From Rickettsia tillamookensis (GTDB taxonomy: Bacteria > Pseudomonadota > Alphaproteobacteria > Rickettsiales > Rickettsiaceae), in assembly GCF_016743795.2 (NCBI RefSeq), contig NZ_CP060138.2, positions 620,001 through 684,000 on the forward strand: 64,000 nucleotides of DNA. Direction: 5' to 3'. The first letter of the stretch is position 1. Each line of letters begins with the position of its first letter. A program made the position numbers and the translations under genes. Below are positions 8,464 through 17,867 of this stretch, piece after piece. Below the pieces are notes generated by a model, which made no database searches, was not told the DNA's origin, and saw only the letters and a list, made by a program, of their open reading frames with translations.

Positions 8464-10002
8464 CTACCACTCCCCTCCAAGTGCATGGAAAATATTAACT
8501 ATACTACTTAGCTGTGAGAGCTTTATAGCCACCCCGTCAATTTCGTTTTGTAATACGTTTTGTTTAGCTGTAAGTACTGTTAAATAATCTATATTACCTC
8601 GTTTATAACGCTGATCTGCAAGCTTAAATATAGACATTAAAGCTGCTTCGTTTTGTTGCCAAATATGAAAATTATTACTCGATGTTTGTCCTGCCGATAA
8701 AGCATCCATAACTTCCCCAAAAGCTGTGCGTACTACTAATTTATATTGTGCTATATATTGTTCTTTAACACTTTCGGCAATTTGTACATTAGCTCTAGTT
8801 TTACCAAAATCAAAAATAGGTCCTGCTATGTTGCCGCCCACCTGCCAAGTCTCAGCTGAGTTAGTAAATAGAGTATTAAGTTTATTGCTACCGAATCCTA
8901 ATAAACCTGTTAAAGAAATTTGCGGAAAATAAGTAGCTTTTATTGCTTGTAAGTTTGCGTCTGCTGCTAGTAAATTCTGCTCTGCTGCTTTAATATCCGG
9001 TCTTTGCTCTAAAAGTTCTGACGGTAATATTTTAGGTAATACCGGTAGAGCAGGGAAGTAATCTATTGGTTTATCACGATAAATTAAGCCGTTTACTATA
9101 TTTTCAGGAGTCCTACCTACTAAAATTTTTAAAGCGGTTTCCTGCTCATGTCTTTGTTGTTTTAAAGGCGGTAACGATAAATTAGTAAGTGCAAGCTCAG
9201 AAGCAGCCTCGCTAACCGATATTAGATCACCAACGCCAAGATTATATAATTTCTGATTTAATTTATAAATTTCCGTTTGAGCCTCAATTAGCTTTTCAGT
9301 TAGATATATTTGTTTATCTAATGCTAAAAGATTAAAATAACTTATTGTAACGTTACTTATAACTGATAAACGTACCGCTGCCTTGCTATACTCGCTTGCA
9401 AGGAAAGTTTTTTTAGCCGATTCGCTAGCATTTGCAGCTGCCCCCCATAAATCCAGTTCATAATTAAGCACGCTTGCTAGCCCAAAATTATTAGAAAATT
9501 TTGGCTCATTTGGTGCTTTTGTTTTCTTGCTATTTTTTGTTCGATTTGCTCCTCCTTGTAAATTAATTTGAGGAAACCTATAAGAATTAACAAGGTTAAG
9601 CTGTGCTTTTGCAGTAAGTACATTACTCATTGCTAGCTCAATATCGGAGTTATTGTCTAATGATTCTTTAATTAGCTCATTTAATATCGGATCGTTAAAT
9701 TGCAACCACCACTTGGAGGATGCATTATCTTTCTGTGCTATAGAATAATTATTCCAAGTAGTAGGTAATGGGAGGTTAGGGGTAACATTATCTTGTTTTG
9801 TACTGCAGCTACATAACAGGAATATAAAAATTGATGAAATTAGAATATGCTTTGAATAAATAAAAAATCGGTATACGAAGATCAACTTCAAAAAGAGCAA
9901 GGAATCCACAAGACGAAGAACGCAGCGTATACTTAATACGTGAGTACCACAGTACTTGTAGGATGACGTAGGCAATTTTTGAAGTTCATCGAGTAGATTC
10001 AT
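8464..10002 (-). CDS. Outer-membrane efflux lipoprotein (TolC/NodT family), N-terminus altered by RPE
   Basis: Outer-membrane channel of the tripartite efflux system. Two repeated OEP domains show family signatures: WWLQFNDPILNELI, YELDLWGAA, LEQRPDIKAAEQNLLAA, YFPQISLTG and GPIFDFGKTRANV. A lipobox (LCSC, Cys near residue 66) follows a hydrophobic core, but about 42 residues before it come from a type D RPE read in frame from ATG 10002, so the signal sequence starts much later than in relatives. I see no ATG closer to the hydrophobic core. It is first gene of the efflux cluster. Either secretion tolerates the extension, an alternative codon is used, or export is impaired. Confidence 0.88.
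   Translation of the reverse strand: MNLLDELQKLPTSSYKYCGTHVLSIRCVLRLVDSLLFLKLIFVYRFFIYSKHILISSIFIFLLCSCSTKQDNVTPNLPLPTTWNNYSIAQKDNASSKWWLQFNDPILNELIKESLDNNSDIELAMSNVLTAKAQLNLVNSYRFPQINLQGGANRTKNSKKTKAPNEPKFSNNFGLASVLNYELDLWGAAANASESAKKTFLASEYSKAAVRLSVISNVTISYFNLLALDKQIYLTEKLIEAQTEIYKLNQKLYNLGVGDLISVSEAASELALTNLSLPPLKQQRHEQETALKILVGRTPENIVNGLIYRDKPIDYFPALPVLPKILPSELLEQRPDIKAAEQNLLAADANLQAIKATYFPQISLTGLLGFGSNKLNTLFTNSAETWQVGGNIAGPIFDFGKTRANVQIAESVKEQYIAQYKLVVRTAFGEVMDALSAGQTSSNNFHIWQQNEAALMSIFKLADQRYKRGNIDYLTVLTAKQNVLQNEIDGVAIKLSQLSSIVNIFHALGGEW
9871..9995 (-). repeat. RPE type D inside the 5' end of the efflux channel gene
   Basis: Ends GTATACGAAGATCAACTTC and GAAGTTCATCGAGTA form a long imperfect hairpin. 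It lies three codons after the annotated start codon and stays open in frame. Related copies lie near gpsA. Confidence 0.85.
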
Positions 10003-10109
10003 TAAAATAAATTAACATTACTTAATTTTAATTATGAATCTTTAAACTGTTATGTCAATATAGACTATTATTTTTTCAACTAACTATTTTTGTAACTGCG
10101 TAATAATGT

Positions 10110-10243
10110 TGCTACAGCATATTGTAGAAAGCGAAAGATTTGATGAATTTAAAGGTGAGCCTGCGAAAGCCGTTAAAAATACGTGAGCACAGGCGAATCC
10201 TGCAAAATTCGCTTATATCAAGCTTTCTAAAATATGCTGTAAC
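10110..10243 (+). repeat. Imperfect 134-bp palindromic element
   Basis: Left TACAGCATATTGTAGAAAGC is inverted as GCTTTCTAAAATATGCTGTA on the right. The right half encodes the last residues and stop of the minus-strand glycosyltransferase. Its middle (AAATACGTGAGCACAGGCG) does not match types A-E. Confidence 0.65.
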
Positions 10244-11229
10244 TTTTCAGAAATAACTTTAATATCATAATTTTGTTTAAGAGTAAGGTAGGCGTTTTTA
10301 GAAAATTCTTTTGCTTTTAGAGGATTCTCTATTAGATAGACAATTTTTCCTGCTAAATCTTCCGGAGAAGCAGCTTTACAAATAAGCCCGTCTTGCATGT
10401 CGCTTAAGATTTCTGCAGGTCCTTCAGTATTTGTACTAACGATAGGTACGCTTGCCTCCATTGCTTCAAGCACTATAATTCCAAACGGTTCATGAAGAGA
10501 CGGTAAACAAAAAATATCGATTTGTTTGAAAAATTTATCTCTATCGTTAACCCATCCCGTAAATGATATTTGATCTTGTAAATTAAGTTTATGTGCTAAA
10601 GCAATTAAATTATCTTTTTCCTCACCGTTTCCACCTATAACAACTTGAATATCATATTTTTTTTCTTTTAAAATTTTTATAGCATTAATAAAAATATCAA
10701 CACCTTTTTTAGCTACAAATCTTGCTAAGGTCCCAATTACGATAGGTTTTCTATATGTTTTATTTGGAATAAAGTCTTTAGCAATATTTATCATATTCGG
10801 TAAGGTGCATATCCTAGATTCGGCAAAGTTATTTTTTAGTAAAAATTCTTTCATATGATGCGTCAAGGCAATAACAAAATCACATTTACGTAGCCCTTTT
10901 AAAGTATAATTGTGAGCGATACCTATTAGTTTTATATTTTGTGATTTAGCAAGTTTACTAAAATTTATTGCTCTATTACCGTGTGCTATAATTATATCGG
11001 GCTTAATTTTGTAGATTATATATTTAAGAATAAGTACCGATAACGGATCAATCGGTACCAAGTTAGGTAGTTTAAAACTTGTCTTACGTAGAAAGGAATT
11101 TATTTTTGCCTTGTAAGAAGTGATATTTATAACCTCAATTTTTTGCATTTCAAGAGCTGCATTATAATCTAAAAATGCTTGTTGAATGCCGCCAAGATCA
11201 CGACTTAACATAATATTAAGTATCTTCAT
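10213..11229 (-). CDS. Glycosyltransferase family 4 protein
   Basis: Retaining GT-B glycosyltransferase, probably acting on lipopolysaccharide or another surface glycan; substrate unknown. The N-terminal MKILNIMLSRDLGGIQQAF is the glycine loop. The C-terminal domain has GTLARFVAKKGVDIFINA, VIGGNGEEKDNL, FTGWVNDRD and the E-x7-E motif LHEPFGIIVLEAMEA. At 338 residues it is a little short. Its start overlaps the stop of the upstream Rpn-type gene by one base (TAATG), implying coupling. The C-terminal residues fall in the palindrome at 10110-10243. Confidence 0.88.
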   Translation of the reverse strand: MKILNIMLSRDLGGIQQAFLDYNAALEMQKIEVINITSYKAKINSFLRKTSFKLPNLVPIDPLSVLILKYIIYKIKPDIIIAHGNRAINFSKLAKSQNIKLIGIAHNYTLKGLRKCDFVIALTHHMKEFLLKNNFAESRICTLPNMINIAKDFIPNKTYRKPIVIGTLARFVAKKGVDIFINAIKILKEKKYDIQVVIGGNGEEKDNLIALAHKLNLQDQISFTGWVNDRDKFFKQIDIFCLPSLHEPFGIIVLEAMEASVPIVSTNTEGPAEILSDMQDGLICKAASPEDLAGKIVYLIENPLKAKEFSKNAYLTLKQNYDIKVISEKLQHILESLI

Positions 11230-12065
11230 TACTTTAACTTTTCGATTTCTTCTTCTGTTAAATCGGTAAATTCCATAATTTCATCTAAAGGTCTATTTTT
11301 TGCTAACATTTTTTTAGCCATAGAAATTTTTTGCCTGGCTACTCCTTTGGCCTCTCCTCTTGCCTCTCCCCTTGCCTCTCCTCTTGCTTCTCCTCTTGCT
11401 TCTCCTTTAGCTTCAGCATCCATAATTTTTTGTTCTTCTACGGCTAAATTATCCATTTCGGTTTTTATCATTTTTTCGTAAGTATTTAGCTCCTCTTCAG
11501 ACCAGCTAGCTTGATCCAAAGCATAAAAAGCTTTTTTAATAATAAAATCATGACCTATCAAATTCTCCATTTCTTCTAGAGTGCTTTCATGTGCATGTTT
11601 AAAGAAATATGCCCATTTTTCTTGAAGATTCTCTAATTGATCTAATTCTTTATTAAATTTTTCAAGCTCTAAAAAAATAAAATAAAAATCTTGTAAGTCG
11701 TTCTCGTAAGTCTTGGTATCAAGAAGCCTATGGTTTGATCTCCAGTCTTTTTTATCGGGAAATAAAATAAAATCGGCAATAGCTAAGAATATTACTCCTC
11801 GGAGTTTTGCGTATACTGCCATTTTCTTATGATTCTCATCCTCTTTGAGTATTTGCCTTGAATAGGCTTTTGCCGCATAAAGTTGAGCTCTTTTCTCAAA
11901 GCCCGGATGTTTACTTACTTGCATCTCTACGATGAATTGAGTACCGTGTTTATCTTTGCACAATACATCTACTATAGATTGTCTATAAGCTGCGATATCC
12001 GGATCTTGGATTGTTTTTAAAAAAGCATAGTTATTTTTAGGGTCTAAGAAACGTGAAATTAGCAT
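11229..12065 (-). CDS. Rpn family recombination-promoting nuclease/putative transposase
   Basis: PD-(D/E)XK-type protein of the group once called PDDEXK transposase (RpnA-E), common in Rickettsia. Signature stretches are LDPKNNYAFLK at the start and a nuclease core with DVLCKDKHGTQFIVEMQ (Asp and ExQ catalytic residues), then a helical middle. Near residues 218-242 the EARG/EAKG motif is repeated about six times, encoded by a 12-base tandem repeat (about 11340-11412). Family members act as DNA endonucleases promoting RecA-independent recombination. It overlaps the following glycosyltransferase gene by one base. Confidence 0.85.
   Translation of the reverse strand: MLISRFLDPKNNYAFLKTIQDPDIAAYRQSIVDVLCKDKHGTQFIVEMQVSKHPGFEKRAQLYAAKAYSRQILKEDENHKKMAVYAKLRGVIFLAIADFILFPDKKDWRSNHRLLDTKTYENDLQDFYFIFLELEKFNKELDQLENLQEKWAYFFKHAHESTLEEMENLIGHDFIIKKAFYALDQASWSEEELNTYEKMIKTEMDNLAVEEQKIMDAEAKGEARGEARGEARGEARGEAKGVARQKISMAKKMLAKNRPLDEIMEFTDLTEEEIEKLK
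11340..11412 (-). repeat. 12-base coding minisatellite (EARG repeats)
   Basis: About six tandem 12-base units, seen on the plus strand as CTCTTGCCTCTC-like repeats, encode EARG/EAKG in the Rpn-type gene. Rpn proteins often carry such variable hinge repeats; unit number probably varies between strains. Confidence 0.85.
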
Positions 12066-12153
12066 AATAGTCTATATTTTTATATATCATAACTTCATTA
12101 TAGCAAATTCCAAGAAATTTGCTATAATACAATTTCCTAATATGTAAAACATT

Positions 12154-12966
12154 ATGATTAGTAAAATTAATTTTGTAAAAATGCATGGTCTCGGTAATGA
12201 TTTTGTTGTTGTTAACAAACGAGATTTATTAAGTTCATATGATTTATCGCAGTTAGCAAAAAATATGGCTGATCGTCATATGGGTATAGGTTGTGATCAG
12301 TTTATTATTTATGAAGAGCATGATGATTTTTATGAGATGATTATATATAATATAGATGGCTCTAGTGCTAAATTATGCGGTAATGCTACAAGATGTTTAG
12401 CCAAGTTAATTTATCTTGATACGGGAAAGAAAGATATTACTGTAATGGTAGGCAATAAAAAATTGCTATGTAATGTGGAGGATGAAAATAATATTAGCGT
12501 TAATGTAGGAAGTGTTAGTTTTAGTGAAGCTTGGATGCCAAGCCGTGATAAGATTTGGGAATTTGCAGAGCGTTATATGATTGATTTAAAGGAGACTATT
12601 TGCGTTGACGTTGGTAATCCGCATTTGGTTATTTTTAGTAAGCTAGAGCCTCAAGATCAAAAAATTGTTGGTAAAAAATTACAGGCTAAGGAATTATTCG
12701 CAGATGGGGTAAACGTTAATTTTGCTGAAGTAAAAGATAATAAAATCTATTTATCCGTATGGGAGCGAGGGGCAGGGCTAACACTTGCTTGCGGAAGCGG
12801 AGCTTGCAGTAGTTTTGCTGCCGGTTTAAAACTCGGTTTTATCCATTCACCAAGCACGATAGTATTTAAGCATGGTAGCCTTACTATGAAAGAAGAGAGC
12901 GGTAATATAATAATGCAAGGGGCAGCTAAGCTTGTAGCACGTGGGGAATATTACTGTGAGCAATAA
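12154..12966 (+). CDS. dapF: Diaminopimelate epimerase
   Basis: Cofactor-independent epimerase converting LL- to meso-diaminopimelate for peptidoglycan cross-links. The N-terminal KMHGLGNDFVVV is the family start. The two catalytic cysteines are visible in LCGNATRC (Cys75) and in ACGSGACSS (about residue 218). The length of 270 residues is normal. Its 3' end overlaps the start region of mtaB on the same strand. With dapA at 36 kb it shows that the meso-DAP route is retained. Confidence 0.97.
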   Translation: MISKINFVKMHGLGNDFVVVNKRDLLSSYDLSQLAKNMADRHMGIGCDQFIIYEEHDDFYEMIIYNIDGSSAKLCGNATRCLAKLIYLDTGKKDITVMVGNKKLLCNVEDENNISVNVGSVSFSEAWMPSRDKIWEFAERYMIDLKETICVDVGNPHLVIFSKLEPQDQKIVGKKLQAKELFADGVNVNFAEVKDNKIYLSVWERGAGLTLACGSGACSSFAAGLKLGFIHSPSTIVFKHGSLTMKEESGNIIMQGAAKLVARGEYYCEQ

Positions 12967-14206
12967 TTTAAGACAAGAAGTAGTAACATTTGGCTGTAGA
13001 CTTAATATTTACGAAAGTGAGATAATACGAAAAAATTTAGAGTTGTCGGGCATTGATAATGTGACAATATTCAATACTTGTGCTGTAACTAAAGCAGCTG
13101 AGAAACAAGCAAGACAAGCTATCCGCAAGGCTAAAAAAAACAATCCTGATTTAAAAATTATCGTTACTGGTTGTAGTGCTCAAACAAACCCGCAAATGTA
13201 CGGTGATATGCCGGAAGTGGATAAGGTTATAGGTAACGAAGAGAAGTTATTACCTAATTACTACCAAATTACCGATGAAAAAATAACAGTTAACGATATA
13301 ATGTCGGTGAAAGAGACGGCAGGTCATTTAGTAAGTAGCTTTGACGGTAAATCTCGTGCTTTTATTCAGGTACAAAACGGTTGTGATCATTTTTGTACTT
13401 TCTGTATTATCCCTTATGGTAGAGGAAAAAGTAGATCAGTACCGATAGGAGCTATAGTGAGCCAAGTAAAGCATTTGGTATTAAACGGCTTTAAAGAGGT
13501 GGTATTTACCGGTGTTGATGTTACGGCTTACGGTTCAGATTTACCCGGAAGCCCAACATTTGCACAAATGATTAAACGAGTTTTAAATTTAGTGCCTGAG
13601 CTAAAAAGGCTTCGTTTATCTTCAATAGATGTTGCAGAAATAGATGATGAACTTTTTGAGCTTATAGCTTACAGTGAGAGGATAATGCCGCATTTTCATA
13701 TTAGCTTGCAAGCAGGCGACGATATGATATTAAAACGTATGAAAAGACGTCATAATAGAGCAAACGTAATAGAGTTTTGTCGAAAGCTACGAGCAATAAG
13801 ACCGGAAGTATCTTTTGGTGCGGATATTATAGCTGGTTTCCCGACAGAGACTCCTGAAATGTTTGAAAATACAAGAAAATTAATTTCAGAAGCGGAATTA
13901 CAATATTTACATGTTTTTCCTTATTCGGAAAGAGAAGGAACGCCTGCAGCACGTATGCCGCAAGTACCGAAAGCTATAAGGAAAGAAAGAGCTGAAATTC
14001 TAAGACAAGAGGGGCAGAATCAGCTATCTGAGTTCTTTAAGAAGCATATAGGTCAGAAAGTAGAGTTATTAGTAGAGAATAATAATATCGCCCATACTGA
14101 GAATTTTATTCCGGTGAAGTTAGATGAGCCTTTAGAAATAGGGCAGATATTTAAAGCGAAGCTGGTGGGGATAGAGGAAGGGCATATGAGGTGTATGTTG
14201 GTTTAA
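12956..14206 (+). CDS. mtaB: tRNA (N6-threonylcarbamoyladenosine 37-C2)-methylthiotransferase MtaB
   Basis: Radical-SAM methylthiotransferase that modifies t6A37 in tRNAs reading ANN codons. The N-terminal UPF0004 domain carries the auxiliary cluster cysteines (about 14, 42, 73), the radical-SAM CxxxCxxC is CDHFCTFC (Cys 143, 147, 150), and a TRAM domain follows at the C-terminus. I chose GTG 12956 because GGGGA lies 8 bases before it; another in-frame GTG at 12941 would add five residues. It overlaps the dapF end by 11 bases, so the pair is coupled. MtaB rather than MiaB is judged from the TFGCRLNIYESE start. Confidence 0.9.
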   Translation: MSNNLRQEVVTFGCRLNIYESEIIRKNLELSGIDNVTIFNTCAVTKAAEKQARQAIRKAKKNNPDLKIIVTGCSAQTNPQMYGDMPEVDKVIGNEEKLLPNYYQITDEKITVNDIMSVKETAGHLVSSFDGKSRAFIQVQNGCDHFCTFCIIPYGRGKSRSVPIGAIVSQVKHLVLNGFKEVVFTGVDVTAYGSDLPGSPTFAQMIKRVLNLVPELKRLRLSSIDVAEIDDELFELIAYSERIMPHFHISLQAGDDMILKRMKRRHNRANVIEFCRKLRAIRPEVSFGADIIAGFPTETPEMFENTRKLISEAELQYLHVFPYSEREGTPAARMPQVPKAIRKERAEILRQEGQNQLSEFFKKHIGQKVELLVENNNIAHTENFIPVKLDEPLEIGQIFKAKLVGIEEGHMRCMLV

Positions 14207-14215
14207 TATGCTGTT

Positions 14216-14320
14216 ATGTCATTCCCGCGAAAGCGGGAATCCAGAAAAAAACGAAATAAATTGAGCTTTTTATAGCTGTATTTTTTATTACTGGATCCCG
14301 TGGACAAGCCACGGGATGAC
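14216..14320 (+). repeat. Hybrid RPE (type B left end, type C right end)
   Basis: The left end reads ATGTCATTCCCGCGAAAGCG, as in type B, but the right end reads ACAAGCCACGGGATGAC, as in type C. It lies in the short mtaB-pheS gap and its last bases provide a spurious upstream ATG for pheS. Confidence 0.8.
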
Positions 14321-14348
14321 AGTGTTTAACATAAAACAAAAAACAATC

Positions 14349-15398
14349 ATGGAAAATATAGAAACAATATTAAGGCTTGCTGAAGAAAAAATCTTATTAG
14401 TACAAAGTTTAAAAGATCTGCAAGAATATAAAGTAGAGTTTTTAGGCAAGAACGGTATAGTGACCGGTGAGCTTAAAAAACTAGGTAGTTTAAATGAGCA
14501 GGAACGTAAAGAATTTGGCTTAAAAATCAATAAATTAAAAGATAAAATACAGAATATAATAAAAGCAAAAGAAGAAATTTTAGAGGAGCAGGAACTAAAT
14601 TTAAAACTTGCTGCCGATAAAATTGATTTAACAATCCCTGCAAGAAGATATAAGCAAGGCTCTATTCATCCAATAACACAATGTAGTGAGGAGTTAATAC
14701 AAGTATTTTCGCAGTTTGGTTTTACTATAGAAAACGGACCGAATATAGAGAATGATTTTCATAATTTTACTGCTCTCAATTTTGAAGATGACCATCCCGC
14801 AAGGCAAATGCATGATACTTTCTATTTAAAAGGTCAGGAAAATAATAAACCGCTGTTATTACGTACTCATACCTCAACAGTGCAGATTAGAGCTATGAAA
14901 AACGACAAACCGCCTTTTAGGTTTATAGCACCCGGTAGGACTTATAGATCGGATTCGGATATGACTCATACGCCGATGTTCCACCAAATAGAAGGGCTTG
15001 TTATTGATAAAAATATTAATATGGGACATTTAAAATATGTTATCACGAAATTTATAAAAAGCTTTTTTGAAAATTCTAATATTGAATTACGTTTTAGACC
15101 CAGCTTTTTCCCATTTACCGAACCTTCTGCCGAAGTTGATATTCGGATGAATAAAAATGATAAATGGCTTGAGGTACTCGGTTGCGGGATGGTCCATCCA
15201 AACGTGCTTAAAAATGTCGGTATTGATAGCAGCGAGTATCAAGGTTTTGCTTTTGGGCTTGGAGTAGAGCGTTTTGCAATGCTAAAATATAATATCAAAG
15301 ATTTAAGACAATTTTTTGAAGGAGATATGCGTTGGCTTAAACATTATAATTTTGGGAGCTTTGATATACCAAATTTAGCAGGAGGGCTTACGAAATGA
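14349..15398 (+). CDS. pheS: Phenylalanyl-tRNA synthetase alpha subunit
   Basis: Catalytic subunit of the alpha2-beta2 synthetase that charges tRNA-Phe. The N-terminal coiled-coil arm (about residues 1-85) precedes the class II core: motif 1 region [14 protein letters not shown], motif 2 [24 protein letters not shown], and motif 3 [14 protein letters not shown] start at ATG 14349 ([14 protein letters not shown]); an in-frame ATG at 14316 lies within an RPE and would add 11 unrelated residues. The length of 349 is normal. It overlaps pheT by 4 bases. Confidence 0.96.
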   Translation: MENIETILRLAEEKILLVQSLKDLQEYKVEFLGKNGIVTGELKKLGSLNEQERKEFGLKINKLKDKIQNIIKAKEEILEEQELNLKLAADKIDLTIPARRYKQGSIHPITQCSEELIQVFSQFGFTIENGPNIENDFHNFTALNFEDDHPARQMHDTFYLKGQENNKPLLLRTHTSTVQIRAMKNDKPPFRFIAPGRTYRSDSDMTHTPMFHQIEGLVIDKNINMGHLKYVITKFIKSFFENSNIELRFRPSFFPFTEPSAEVDIRMNKNDKWLEVLGCGMVHPNVLKNVGIDSSEYQGFAFGLGVERFAMLKYNIKDLRQFFEGDMRWLKHYNFGSFDIPNLAGGLTK

Positions 15399-17863
15399 AA
15401 TTTACGTTATCATGGTTAAAACAATTTTTGAAGACCTCGGCTTCAGTTACTGAAATTGCCGAAGCCCTAACAGCTATTGGTCTTGAAGTAGAAGAGGTGA
15501 TAGATAAAGCGGCAGAGCTACAAAAGTTTGAAGTAGCATATATTACAAATACTAAACCTCACCCGTCAGCTGATAAATTAAAGCTTTGTGATGTTGATAC
15601 TAAAAGCGGTATGCGACAAATAGTTTGTGGTGCGAGTAATGCAAGAGCAGGTATAAAAGTAGTACTTGCAAATATTGGAATAGAAATACCAAACGGTAAA
15701 TTTAAGATTAAGGAATCTGTTATTAGAGGTGAAAAAAGCTGTGGTATGCTTTGCTCTGAAGAGGAATTACTGCTAGCTTCAGAGTCTGAAGGGATTATAG
15801 AGCTATCTGAAGATGCCGTAGTTGGAGAGAATTTTACTAAATATTACGGTTTGGATGATCCGGTATTTGTTATTAACGTTACTCCTAATCGTGGTGATGC
15901 GTTAGGGGTTTACGGCATTGCAAGAGATTTATCGGCAAAAGGACTCGGAACACTTAAAGAACTAGAAATTCCGGAAATAAAGAGTACATTTACTTCTAAA
16001 ATGAAGCTTAACGTGCAAGACAAAGAAGCCTGCCCTTTATTTACTTTTAGAGAAATAAGAAATTTAAAAAATAAACCAAGCCCTGATTGGTTACAGAAAT
16101 TATTAAAAAATGTCGGGGTAAAAACTATTTCAAGCTTAGTGGATGTAACAAATTATATTTCCTATAGCTTTGGGCAGCCGATGCATGCTTATGATGCGGA
16201 TAAGATAAAAGGGGGGATTAGTGTAGGTCGTTATTGTAAGCGTCATTGCGAGAAGCGTAGCGACGAAGCAATCTCATGCCAAAATCCTGAGATTGCCGCA
16301 GCTGCTTTGCAGCCTCGCAATGACGTAAGGGTATTCCACGCCCTAAACGGCAAAGAATATTTACTTACCGAAAATGATTTAGCTATAAAAGATGAAAGCG
16401 GTATTCAAGGTCTTGCCGGTGTCATTGGCGGGGCTGAGAGTAGTTGTACTAATAGTACGACTAATATAATACTGGAAGCTGCATGTTTTAATGCTAAAAT
16501 GGTTGCAGCTAGCGGGCGAAGATTTCAAATTGATACGGATGCTAGATATCGTAATGAGCGTAATATCGATAGAAATTTTACGGAAAAAGCTTTAGACATA
16601 GCGACTAATCTTATTTTATCAATATGTGGAAACGGCGAAGTATCGAAAGTAGTGAAATTCGGTGAGAAAGAGCCGCAAAAAAAACCTTTAGATTTTTCAG
16701 CATGCTATTTAGAAAAAATTACGGGAATTAAATTAAATATCAAAGAGATAGAAGCTATATTAAATGAACTAGGATTTATTACGGATGTTAAAGGTGAGAT
16801 TATAAAGGTAATAGCTCCCTCTTGGCGTCATGATATAACTATTTTAGAAGATATAGCTGAAGAAATCGCTCGTATTTACGGCTATGATAAAATAGAGAAT
16901 ATAAAACTACCCGAACTAGACCAAGATAATAATAAGCTAAGAGAGCATAAAAGAGTATCTAGTTTTAAAAGGATATTAGCAAGCAAAGGCTATGATGAGG
17001 TAGTAACTAACTCTTTTATGAGTAGTGAAGATGCAAAGTTGTTTGCTGAATTAAAAGAAGAGTTATTTTTGCTTAATCCTATTAGCATAGGAGATAATTA
17101 TATGCGTCCTACTATACTGCCGAATTTGTTAAGTATAGTAAGTAAAAATCTAGCACGTTCTATAAAAGATATGGCTTTTTTTGAAGTTGGACCTAGTTTT
17201 ATAGATTTAAATACGGAAGCAACTTATTTAACGGCAATTATAAGCGGTTCATATAATAATAAAAATCCTCATTCGTTTGGACGAGGCTATGATGTTTTTG
17301 ATCTTAAAGGCGATTTAGAGCTGGTAGTGGATTATGCAGGACTATCTATAGATAAATGTATAGCAACAAATGGGACAGCATTGCCACAATATTATCATCC
17401 AACTAGAGCAGTAAATATAGGGCTTGGTAAAAATTTATTAGGTCATTTTGGACAGATACACCCTAAAATCTTGAAATATTACGATATTAATCAGGAAATA
17501 TTTGCATTCGAGCTAAATATTACAAATTTGCCGTTGATAAAAGCTAAATTCGGTAAAAGAGACGAATTTGCAGTATCGGATTTCCAAGCTAATTTTAGAG
17601 ATTACGCATTCATTGTTGATCAAGATCATAGAGTCGGTGAAATAATATCATATATAAATAATTTTAATAAAAAGCTTGTCAAATCAGTTATATTATTTGA
17701 TATTTATAGCGGTGATAAATTACCTGAAGGTAAAAAATCTATAGCGGTTAAAATAGAGCTACAAGCAGATGATCGGACGTTATCTGATACTGATTTAAAT
17801 TCGTTCAGTAAAGATTTAGTTGCTGCCATCTCGCAAAAATTTCAAGGAACATTAAGAGAATAA
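15395..17863 (+). CDS. pheT: Phenylalanyl-tRNA synthetase beta subunit, with in-frame RPE
   Basis: Non-catalytic, tRNA-recognising and editing subunit. The order is a tRNA-binding OB domain ([13 protein letters not shown] to [15 protein letters not shown]), B3/B4 editing domain ([23 protein letters not shown]), B5 domain ([24 protein letters not shown]), the catalytic-like core and a C-terminal ferredoxin-fold anticodon-binding domain. Residues about 282-310 ([13 protein letters not shown] to LQPRND) are an in-frame type A RPE inside the B3/B4 region. At 822 residues it is slightly longer than normal. It is translationally coupled to pheS and followed closely by dnaN. Confidence 0.96.
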   Translation: MKFTLSWLKQFLKTSASVTEIAEALTAIGLEVEEVIDKAAELQKFEVAYITNTKPHPSADKLKLCDVDTKSGMRQIVCGASNARAGIKVVLANIGIEIPNGKFKIKESVIRGEKSCGMLCSEEELLLASESEGIIELSEDAVVGENFTKYYGLDDPVFVINVTPNRGDALGVYGIARDLSAKGLGTLKELEIPEIKSTFTSKMKLNVQDKEACPLFTFREIRNLKNKPSPDWLQKLLKNVGVKTISSLVDVTNYISYSFGQPMHAYDADKIKGGISVGRYCKRHCEKRSDEAISCQNPEIAAAALQPRNDVRVFHALNGKEYLLTENDLAIKDESGIQGLAGVIGGAESSCTNSTTNIILEAACFNAKMVAASGRRFQIDTDARYRNERNIDRNFTEKALDIATNLILSICGNGEVSKVVKFGEKEPQKKPLDFSACYLEKITGIKLNIKEIEAILNELGFITDVKGEIIKVIAPSWRHDITILEDIAEEIARIYGYDKIENIKLPELDQDNNKLREHKRVSSFKRILASKGYDEVVTNSFMSSEDAKLFAELKEELFLLNPISIGDNYMRPTILPNLLSIVSKNLARSIKDMAFFEVGPSFIDLNTEATYLTAIISGSYNNKNPHSFGRGYDVFDLKGDLELVVDYAGLSIDKCIATNGTALPQYYHPTRAVNIGLGKNLLGHFGQIHPKILKYYDINQEIFAFELNITNLPLIKAKFGKRDEFAVSDFQANFRDYAFIVDQDHRVGEIISYINNFNKKLVKSVILFDIYSGDKLPEGKKSIAVKIELQADDRTLSDTDLNSFSKDLVAAISQKFQGTLRE
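16241..16325 (+). repeat. RPE type A inserted in frame in pheT
   Basis: Ends CGTCATTGCGAGAAG and CTCGCAATGACG enclose AATCTCATGCC/CCTGAGATTGCC-type sequence. It encodes [11 protein letters not shown] ... AALQPRND. The peptide resembles that in the RND pump gene. Confidence 0.92.
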
Positions 17864-17867
17864 CAAT

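Noticed and set aside
12941..12955. GTG 12941 as mtaB start
   Set aside because: GTG 12956 has a better-placed GGGGA site and a more typical family N-terminus; the choice is not certain.
14316..14348. Upstream start for pheS
   Set aside because: The extra 11 codons arise from the end of an RPE and the next ATG fits the family start.
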